Shown here in pieces: positions 54,721 to 64,000 of a stretch of DNA of 64,000 nt. The position numbers were made by a program, and so were the translations under genes. Every line of letters starts with the position of its first letter. Position 1 is the stretch's first letter. The notes under the pieces were generated by a model. That model ran no database searches. It was not told the origin of the DNA and saw only the letters and a program-made list of their open reading frames with translations. The stretch is from assembly GCA_034687125.1 (NCBI GenBank), contig JAQGBZ010000285.1, forward strand, positions 18,908 to 82,907, written 5' to 3'. The DNA comes from Neelides folsomi (lineage: Eukaryota > Arthropoda > Collembola > Neelipleona > Neelidae).

Positions 54721-56198
54721 ACATACGAGGAAAAGATTCACGGAATTCCCCTTTATTGGTAAGAGGGATCCCGACGGGAAAAATCCGTAAAATCTCATCT
54801 CTGTACTCACGCATCTCATGATCTCGTCATAATAATGTTCTGTTTGTCCGTTGGCTCGCCTCCTCATTTCATTCAACTCTCGTATCTTCAATTAATTAAC
54901 ATCAACCTGGCGTAGTTGTTTACCTCAATTCTTGCATGCACGAGCCACATTATTTCATTAGCGAATCTCTCACTTGTATGAATTCCCTATCAAATCATCA
55001 CATGAATCAGAAAACGATCAACAACCATTAAAATGCATTTGTTGCTTCTTTGTTAATGAACTCCAATATAAAAGAGAATTGAGTAATTTGCCAATTAATC
55101 TTAAAAATATAAAATAGAGAAATAACCAAATTAAAAAATGATCTCATGATGTTGGCTGATGAAATTTTGTCTTGAGTTGCATTCATTTTTTTTATGTAGA
55201 AATTGACAAGGAAGTAATGGCCCTTAAAGGGCCTTGGGAAAATAGAGAAAACGTTCATAACAGATGGGAAATGGGAAGGTGTGTAATTACAGGTAAATAA
55301 TAAACCGATTGGCGAATCCAAATCTCGACGCTGGCGCTTGGGAGCATGTGGATGAAATTAGTGGGAAAAGAATTTGATCTCCCCTCGATAATATCCCATC
55401 AAGAATCAATTATTTAGGACGGCGGTTGGGCATGTCATCCTCCTCCCGCCGCTCGGTCATCTCCTCCATATCCTCCCAAGCCGGGCGGGTGATCCTGGGC
55501 GGGATCGGGTTAACTGGGGTTAAAAGTTAAATGGGATTCGGATTCGGGGGTGGAATGGGGGCGGGGACGTGTGGGGGAGCGGCGGCGTCCCCATCCGCCA
55601 TGCGCAAGGAAGCGAGGTGAGAGAGAGTTTCAGTTGCTGGTCCGCCATTGCGGTGACTCACTGACTCCCCTGATCCCAACGATCAACCCGACCCTTTTAC
55701 CTCACATTTATGGAGACCAGCCGGTCAGACGTCCCTCAACCCCCAGGTAATAACCCGGACCATCTTCTCCGCCGACCTTTGAACCCTCTACTTCCACCCG
55801 GGAGTGCCAGGCGACCGCGGAAGACCCGTTAGTGTGTGGCGGAACATCCCCAAATCGCCCAACTCCGTTTCCCTCCGTTAAAATTGGGATAAATAAAAAT
55901 TTGGTTCGGCCCCGCCGCTGTGGATGATGGAATGGTTTGACGAAGACTGTTCGACTTGATGACCGTGACCCTTCTTGAGGCCATGATGACCCCCGAGGAC
56001 GACCAGACCCTTTTTAAGGAAGTAGTTTGGAGGGGTGGGGAGGAGAATAAGAAATAGATGCTACGCGTTATGTGACGGCACTCTCGGGCGCCCTTTTTCC
56101 ATTCATTTCCGATCCTCTGAAGGAGTTGAAGTGTTTTAAATATCCGCACATTGTTTGTGAATTGAGTTTGTAATTATTTGATGGAAATTTCAGGAGGG
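54721..56198. promoter_or_regulatory. Spacer with GC-rich promoter region of the BET gene
   Basis: Bases 54721-55380 are AT-rich without a gene. From about 55400 to 56150 GC and CpG content rise sharply and both strands carry open frames without recognisable domains, as expected for a promoter with 5' non-coding exons. An acceptor-like TTTCAG at 56188-56193 directly precedes the BET start codon, and a donor-like GAGGTGAGAG lies near 55615. A first non-coding exon is therefore likely within the GC-rich part. Confidence 0.5.
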
Positions 56199-59100
56199 AT
56201 GAATCTCCCGGCGCCATCGGAGGGGAAGTCAACTCCCATCCGCGAAGAACCCTACATCGAGCCGGTGAATGGGATTGTCCAACCGCCTTATGTGCCCACT
56301 CCGGATCGACCCGGGCGAATGACAAACCAACTTCGCTACCTCCAGGCAAATGTTATGAAGAATGTTTGGAAACATAACTATGCCTGGCCCTTCCATAATC
56401 CCGTAAACGCTGTCCAACTAAAAATCCCCGTGAGTTATTCATTTCATTATAAAATTAATCGAATTTGACCTAGGTCGCCATTAAAATATACATTATTTCT
56501 TCCACTTATTTTATAATCAAAACAGAATTTTTGATGTAATAATTAATTTTATAAATATAAGCGGTCAAATAGAAGAAGCGTGCTGCGTTTTATTTTTATT
56601 ATTTGCATAATTAAATGCATATAAATATGAAATGTAAAATACTATAAAATAAATGTTAGAATGCCACTAATTTCATTATTTATTCTTTAGGATTACCACC
56701 GAATTATTCGTCGACCGATGGATTTGGGGACAATAAAGAAGAGGTTAGATAATGGCTATTACTGGTGCGCCAAAGAGTGTCTCAACGACTTCAAGACCAT
56801 GTTCACAAATTGTTACGTCTACAACAAGCCAGGAGAAGACGTGGTTCTCATGGCTCAAAAACTCGAGAAAATCTTCCTACAAAAAGTCGCTGAGCTCCCC
56901 AAAGAAGAAGTCGCCGTAGAGGTTCCCAAGAAAGGAAAAGGTCAAATTTTATTTTATAACAATAACCATTCAATTTAATTATTATTCATTGGTTCATTTA
57001 AAATAATGTACATTTCGTGTCTGAACGAGGCAATGCTTGTAGTTTAAAAGATAAGATAATACGATTAAATACGATAGTAGAAAGGGCTGTCTGAAACTTC
57101 TGAAAGTGTGAAGTCATTTGTAATACGATATTTGAGTAAAATTAAGAACCTTATGAGCAATAAGTATATTACTGTTATTACTCATTGGCGATGTTTGGCG
57201 TCTTTTTTTATTGCCTATCGACTTATCGACAATATCCTTCAACAACGTTCGTTTAGTCAACGATGTTTTTGAGCTTTTGTTTTTTAACAAGTTCAGCATA
57301 AAGTTTTAATTTCTTAGAATTTAATGTCTTGTTGGCTTGTTGAAGTTGTTCGTAAATTGTTTTGAGTAAACTGTTTTTCTCATGAATCATATTCTCGGAA
57401 ATTATTACTGCTACATTATTAATGTATAAAAACCCTCATATATATTTGTATTATATAAGTTTCCATTTATAATAATATGAAAAATATTATTTCAGGTCCA
57501 GCTGGAAAACGGAAAATAGGAGGAAATTTACTAAAACCCCCTGGCCCCCCAAAACTAGGGATGGGGACTGTTACGTCAACAGTTGCCGGAACCCAAAATT
57601 CTCTTCCTCTATCGGCGGCATCGGGTTCGTTGCATCAACCTGTTACAACTGCTGCAGCAACTTCCATCCTCTCACCTCCCGTGCCCATGCCAATAGTTCC
57701 AATGGCGATGCCAACACCTCCTCCACAAGCAACCCTCCTCCCCCCTGCAGTTCACCCACAGGTGAACATTCAAATATTTTAATATTTATTTTAATATTTG
57801 AATTCGTATGAAGATAGTAAATTGTAAACAAATCAATTGTTAACAATATCTAGCAGAAGATGATGATGTCCCAAATGCCCTCGACCATGATACAGCCTCA
57901 CTTCGGTCCTTCTGACCTTCCTTATGTTCAACCTCAACAAACGAAGGTTCCATCGAAGGTTGGTGACAATTATGTTAATAAAAATGTTAAAATACATATA
58001 ATTGATTATGTATTCAATTATTTTAAAAAGTTGGATAAATAAATAATTCAATATTATTTTGCTCAGATGAAGAAAGGTGTGAAGAGGAAAGCAGACACCA
58101 CGACGCCGTCAGGTTTAGTTTCGGATTCTGCCGGTAAGATCTCTACGAGGCGGGAGAGTGGAAGACAGATCAAGAAAGTGAACAAGGATCTTCTAGACAC
58201 AACACCTCCGACGAGCACGAACCACCCGAAGCCGAAAGAAAAGCTTAAGGATTCCCTCAAGGCCTGTAATGAGATTTTAAAAGAACTGTTCTCCAAAAAA
58301 CACGCTGTAAGTTTGAATTATTAAAATGTATTTGTTAAATAATTTTAATTGGATATAAAAATAGAAGAGTTGGTATTTTTTAATTTTTATTAGAACTACG
58401 CGTGGCCTTTTTACAAGCCCGTCGATGCTGAGATGCTAGGACTTCACGATTACCACGACATTATCAAGAAACCTATGGATCTTGGAACAGTAAAAGTGAG
58501 GATAATTGAAAACACAATAAATAATTTTAATTCATTATGGAAAATCTTTTTCATTTATATTTTTTTCATTTTACTTATTTAGGTGAAGATGGACAACCGC
58601 GAGTACTCAACAGGAGTTGAATTTGCATCTGATGTTCGTCTTATATTTACCAATTGCTACAAGTACAACCCACCAGATCATGATGTTGTAACGATGGCTA
58701 GAAAACTTCAAGACATATTCGAAATGAAGTTTGCCAAAATACCCGACGAACCTTTAAATTCTGACGAAGACCATGAATCAGACGAAGGTGGTATGAATGA
58801 GGATCCCAACGATGATGATTCCGAAGAAGAACGAGCCAGAAAACTCGTTCTACTTCAAGATCAAGTAATATATAATTTTAATTTTGACCATCAAATTATT
58901 ATTTTTTAAACCATTTTCAATCGGTTTTTTGATATTAAAATAAATTGGGGATATTTAAATATTGTAGTTAAGCAAGATGCAACAGCAGATGGAATCTTTA
59001 ATAGCATCTCGAGGCACTGGTGGCGGAAAGAAGAATAAAAAGAAGAAGAAGAAGGACGAAGGTCCTTTGACTCTCCCTTCAGCCGCTGCTGCTCCCATAA

Positions 59101-61819
59101 ATAAGAACCCCACTCCAGGAGCGAAAAAGCAAGGGAAACCTGCTGGAGCTCCAAAAAAACCTAAAGGAGCCTCTGGGAAGAAAAAGGCTGCGGCTTGGGG
59201 TCCTGGCGGCGGAGTAGAATATCCAACCGGTCTTCCTGAAGTGGAATCAGAAGACGAAACCGCTCGGCCAATGTCATATGATGAGAAGAGGCAACTTTCC
59301 CTTGATATCAATAAGTTGCCGGGAGATAAACTCGGCAGGGTGGTCCACATCATACAGAGCCGAGAACCAAGCCTGAGAGACTCGAACCCAGACGAAATCG
59401 AGATTGACTTTGAGACCCTTAAGCCTTCAACATTGAGGGAATTGGAAGCCTACGTTGCATCATGTCTTAGGAAAAAACCAAGAAAACCTTACTGTAAGCA
59501 TATCTCAATGGGTTTGTAGGTCTTGAATTGAATTCCAAAGGGTTTTATTGAAATACTAAATGGATACATTGTAAACATTACAAATAAAAGTAAAATATTA
59601 ATTTTTCAATTTTAAATGCTTAGAAAATTTATTAATTTATAAATATGGTGGTATAGCCAAAAAACCAGCCGGAAGTTCCACGCAAGCTAAGGTCGAATCG
59701 ATGACAGAGAGAAAACAAGAGTTGGAGAAGAGGCTTCAAGATGTGTCCGGCGTCCTTGGAAAACCAAAAAAGAAAGGTGAGAATAAAGGACCTATTTCAA
59801 TTAATGATAAATCGTTAATAAAGTTGATGGGTGCCTTGATTAATTTATTTGATTTATAATAGAAAAAGATGTTGGACAAGAGAGGTTATCAGCCTCTTCG
59901 TCTTCTTCGTCAGACTCCGACTCTTCCTCCTCGTCGTCGTCATCGAGTGATTCATCCTCTTCCGATTCGGAAGCAGGTTAGGAACAACTAAAAAACCAAA
60001 CATGCCAAAAAGTACTATGAATTATAAAGCAAGTAGAGTGCAGAATGTGGGGTAGACATATTGTGAGCCCCCCCTGCACTCTCCCCCGCCCGCCCGCCCA
60101 GCTATCAGCCTCCTCTGAATAAACTCGAAAACCACTGTTTTCTATTTCAAATAATCAACCTGATGACCTGTCTGTCTGTCTAAAATATGTACACACGAGT
60201 GAGAGAGAGAGAGAGAGAAAGAAAGAAGAGAGCCGTGGACGCATTCTGCACTCTATTATTATTTCAATCTCATGATTCGCTCTCGCGTTATTGTAGTCTC
60301 CTGTCCGTCTCATATGTAACGTCCTATAATGTTTTTGAAGCGGGTGGTGGGGGGGTTGGTGAGCCGACGGGTGGCGGCATTGGGCGCCCAACGACGCTGC
60401 CGAATCCTCCTCCAGCACCGTCCTCCGCCCCTCTCCTCCAACATCCACCTCCGATTGCCCTCCCGGCACACGTTCACCCGGCCCCACAAATCCCTCAACT
60501 CCCGCCATTGCCGACGATCCTACAAGCTCAACCCCAGGGGCATCATCAGCTGCCGATGCCACTGGGGGTCCATCAACCTCCAGCTCTACAACAACAACAA
60601 CAACAACAACAACAACAGCAAATAAAGTTGCCGGTGCAACAACATCATCAGTTGGGACCGGGGCCGATGGTCCAGCCGGTTTTGCATCATCAGGTCCAGG
60701 TCCCGGCCGTTTCTGAGGTCCTTCCTATGGTCCAACACCTGCAGAATGGGGACGGAGGAGGGAAGGGCGGAGAGTCGCCGACTGGGAAGGCCATGAAGCC
60801 AGGAGGTGGTTGGAGCGGAGTTTCGGATGTTGGGGGAGGGGACTCGAAGCCGAGGGCTCTCAACTCCTTCCAGCAGTTCAAAAAAGCGGCAAAGGAGAAG
60901 GAGGACCGACAGCGGGCCTTGATAGTGCAGCAGGAGATGAGGAGGAAGCAGAGTGAGATCCATGAGAAAGAACGAGCTCGACACGAGGCAGAGCGGCGGG
61001 CAAAGAAGGAGGAGGAGGAAGCACTCGAGAAGATTAGAAGAGCTACACAGCCCCCCGCCCCGCCGCCGCCACCCCCCAAAGAGTAACCACAGAAATTACA
61101 TGTTACAATAGGCTCAGGGACGGCTCTCATACAAACGGCATCATATAAACCACATTCATACAAGATTGGCATATATATAAAAAAAGGGCATGGTCGGGAA
61201 AAGGTCTCATACGATCCTTGGAGTTGATTGTCAATTGGGACAATGGCAATGGAAATGTCCTCACTTTCAATTCTTCTCCCAAGAACTTTCAAAAGATGGA
61301 AATTTATGATTTTGATTTTTTGATTTTAATGAGCTAGTCTGAGAGATGTGTCTCGGAGCTCGTTTTGATTTTATAAATTTTTGAAAATACATGCGAAATT
61401 AAATCGTATTGTGCCTTTATTATGATTTCATTTCTTGTCCTTGTCAATTTTTTTTTTCAATTTGCCATTTATCATTGAAAGTATCTGCATGAATTTTTGG
61501 TTACACTGGTGCCGTTGGGCCGTTCGTTTTTTAGAAGGCGAAGAGAGAATGAAACGTTGCTCATTCTTCTTATTATTTTTTAGTGACGGAGAAGGAGACA
61601 AATCGGAGCGGGAACGGCAACGGTTGAGAGAACAAGAAAGGAGAAGGAGAGAAGCTGTATGAACACATTCTTTTAATTATAAACTTAATTATGTTTTATA
61701 ATTTACATAGAATTAGATCTAAAATTTTGTATATGATTTCTTTGAAATAGATGGCTGGGCAAATCGACATGAACCTGCAATCAGAACTACTGGCGGCTTT
61801 TGAAGAGGGTATCCATTAA
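56199..61819 (+). CDS. fs(1)h: BET bromodomain protein (BRD4/fs(1)h type), long form
   Basis: Thirteen exons (56199-56429, 56691-56940, 57496-57761, 57854-57958, 58067-58306, 58394-58495, 58583-58864, 58968-59493, 59657-59776, 59863-59976, 60341-61082, 61584-61656, 61751-61819) give 1039 residues. Domains are bromodomain 1 ([25 protein letters not shown]), bromodomain 2 ([25 protein letters not shown]), each with the acetyl-lysine-binding YN; the NET domain ([20 protein letters not shown]); a Ser/Asp-rich run; a Pro/Gln-rich region with poly-Gln; and the C-terminal motif ([35 protein letters not shown]), which in BRD4 binds P-TEFb. The family reads acetylated histones and promotes transcription elongation. 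Starts at 56178/56181 are possible if the upstream acceptor is unused. Unspliced reading into TAG at 59979 gives a short form. Confidence 0.94.
59979..60123 (+). terminator. Possible alternative stop and poly(A) site of the short BET isoform
   Basis: If the donor after 59976 is not used, the frame reads EAG and stops at TAG 59979-59981, right after the Ser-rich segment. An AATAAA hexamer at about 60117-60122 follows. Short BET isoforms of fly and human also end just after this Ser-rich region. Confidence 0.5.
60199..60224. repeat. (GA)n microsatellite
   Basis: A short run of GAGAGA lies in the intron between the Ser-rich exon and the poly-Gln exon of the BET gene. Confidence 0.85.
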
Positions 61820-64000
61820 ATTGTTCGTTCAGAAATATGATTCAAGATTTGAACTTCTTTGACCACTTGATGAGTTAAATTGTTCCAGACTGTTTAACTG
61901 TTCAATTGTACGATGTTTTTCCGAATCTAAATAATCCAAGCTTATTTAAACTTTCAAATACATATGTGTACATTATTAAAATAAAAAAAGAGAATTATTC
62001 CTACAAACTAGTAAAATAAATTCTTGATTCATTACTTTGTAGATTAGTTTTGTAGGCGAAGAAAGAGGAATGAAAATGTTATTTTTTCCATGATTGAGTT
62101 CCTTTACTCTAGAATAGGATATTGAATGTAAAACTTAAAGGATCGATTTTTTAATTACATATATTATTAATTTTCCGAAGCGAAATCAATTTTAAAATAT
62201 CAAAAATTATTTTTTACTAATTAAAAACTTCAAAAAAGTTTAAGGATTAAAATACAGGATTCGATTATTTTATTCATTAAACATTTTAAGGGATTATTAT
62301 ACTTATGAGTTAAATATTCAAATCTTCGCTGTCGTTCATTGTCTTAAAATCACTTATTTACATTTGTAATCAATAAAACATATATTTTAAATATACAATG
62401 TATATAAAATTACTTCTTAATGGTTAAAAATATTTTAGAATGATTTAAAAATTCATTATATTCGAATGGTAATTTTTGGAAATTGATTAGCGAATTTAAA
62501 AAGTAAGTGTTGAAATCTTTATTGCTTATAAATGTAAATAGGAAAGCTCATTGATAATATAGATGTGTTAATTAATAATAAATAAGACGTAATCAACTAA
62601 AAACATGACACAATTTAGCTTAAATACACAAATAATCAAATGTATTTAAGGAGCCTTTATGATATAGGATTTTTCTCATTTATATTAATTAACTTATTAA
62701 CTTTAGAGAATAATTATTTTGAACAAGGCAAGAGTTTATAGAGCGTACTATTATATTTATATGTAAATAAAGTAGTAGTCATTGAATAATTACAATTACG
62801 AACTTATATTAATGAGTATATTCCCTCGCGAGACGATTCTTCCTCTACTAACAAACGTTTAATTATATGCCAATGCATACATACAATTAATTATTACTTA
62901 ATAACCAACACTAATTTTGATTTAATCTTCATTTGAACAACTTAATTATGTGGAAAAGAAAAATTAAACAAAGTTAATAGGTCTGTGTCAGTTGTATCAT
63001 TTAAGATTATATTTATTGCTTAGAATTATTATAAAAAATATCAAATTATCATACATCTGAATCATAATTATAGTGATTATTAATTGAGTATTTAGTTAGT
63101 TAACGAGAGAAAGGGATTTAAAAAAATATTTTATAGGAAAAGTTAATTACTATTATGGTTGAATTACCCATGTAAGAATTCATGACATTTGTATATGATA
63201 ATTAATTAACTATTACTTCGACCTACTTATTGATGATAAAATGATTATATACCTAATTAACTTTTAATGAAAATAGCGATGGTTTATAGACAATTACAGT
63301 TATAAGAGTTAAAACTAACAATTACATTGAGTGTTGAGTAAATATTATATATTTTGTCATATTTTGATTTAGACTTAAAAAATAAATAAGCGTCATTATT
63401 TCAATTGTTTAATGATTAAATCATATAATTATTTGTGTTTTTGGACGAGTTAAGAATTGAAAATTGATACGCCGAGAGATTGAATCGAAACATTTATTTA
63501 CTATCTATCTACTTATAGTGTTAAAAATATATAAAAAATAAAACAAGAATAGATATTAAGTACATTAAATAAAAACGAACAATTGCAATTCGGTTACTTA
63601 TTGTAATAATTAAATATAGGTGGTTTAAAATAATTATTTCGTCTAAGAAAAATGTGTAATCCCTAATGTACTAAAATAAGCTTTTGTTGAAGATAGAATT
63701 ATTTGTGATTATTGATAATGATGTGGTAAAAATTGAATAAGAAATTGCCATTTTCAATCTTTTCAAATCAACAGTTTAATCGGTTTTTATTATTTCCATT
63801 CCATATATTGCACACCAACTGCATCTTATCGATATTTAAAATATTTAAGCTAATATGAATCTATATATAAAGGCCAAAGTTTTGAAATAAAAGAAAAACA
63901 TCGTTTTGAAAAATTTTTTATTCATTGCTTGCTGGCTTGCCTTTCACAGTATTATGTAGTATGTACACAGAGATAAAAACTTGCAAAAGTCGTCACAAAA
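61820..64000. other. AT-rich DNA with no recognisable gene
   Basis: This presumably holds the BET 3' UTR in its first part. No exon, RNA gene or inverted-repeat element was found in the remaining 2 kb, which is among the most AT-rich DNA in the window. Confidence 0.5.

Overview
The window is AT-rich eukaryotic DNA with GC-richer exons, GT-AG introns mostly of 50-400 bp, two nuclear tRNA genes and several small DNA transposons. The gene set (Schnurri-like zinc-finger protein, Hasp/LEV-9-like synaptic matrix protein, Abl, PKN, BET bromodomain protein, CAP, CSN7) points to an ecdysozoan animal, most likely an arthropod. The species cannot be named from the sequence. Gene models below were built by hand from open frames, splice sites and phase continuity; every multi-exon model called complete closes in frame.

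Layout. 1-2.2 kb: weak exon-like pieces, a GC-rich island with a possible first exon, and a dead transposase relic between TA-flanked inverted repeats. 4.6-8.6 kb (-): part of a Schnurri/HIVEP-like C2H2 gene with a palindromic element in an intron. 9.6-11.6 kb (-): adenylyl cyclase-associated protein (CAP). 11.9 kb (-): tRNA-Ser(CGA). 13.3-17.7 kb (+): protein kinase N. 19.1-21.1 kb (-): a bacterial-type cyclopropane-fatty-acid synthase (CFA1). 23.6-26.0 kb (+): an SNM1/Artemis-like protein that has lost its metal-binding residues. 27.6-28.2 kb: a 526-bp element with 9-bp target duplications. 28.2-29.2 kb (+): COP9 signalosome subunit 7, followed by two TA-flanked palindromic elements. 29.8-32.7 kb (-): an unrecognised secreted protein. 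34.4-37.3 kb (+): an SLC7-type amino-acid transporter. 37.8-39.2 kb (-): a second CFA synthase with the same intron positions. 41.4-48.8 kb (-): a 25-exon WAP/sushi/Ig secreted protein (Hasp/LEV-9-like), head-to-head with the Abl tyrosine kinase (49.1-54.1 kb, +). 54.6 kb (-): tRNA-Trp(CCA). 56.2-61.8 kb (+): a BET protein (BRD4/fs(1)h type) with features of both short and long isoforms. 61.8-64 kb: AT-rich, no gene seen.

Most genes are unrelated housekeeping or signalling genes. Three points stand out. An Artemis-fold protein appears to have become a pseudo-nuclease. Two intron-bearing CFA synthases of bacterial type flank a 17-kb block. The synaptic matrix gene and Abl sit head-to-head with about 295 bp between start codons.
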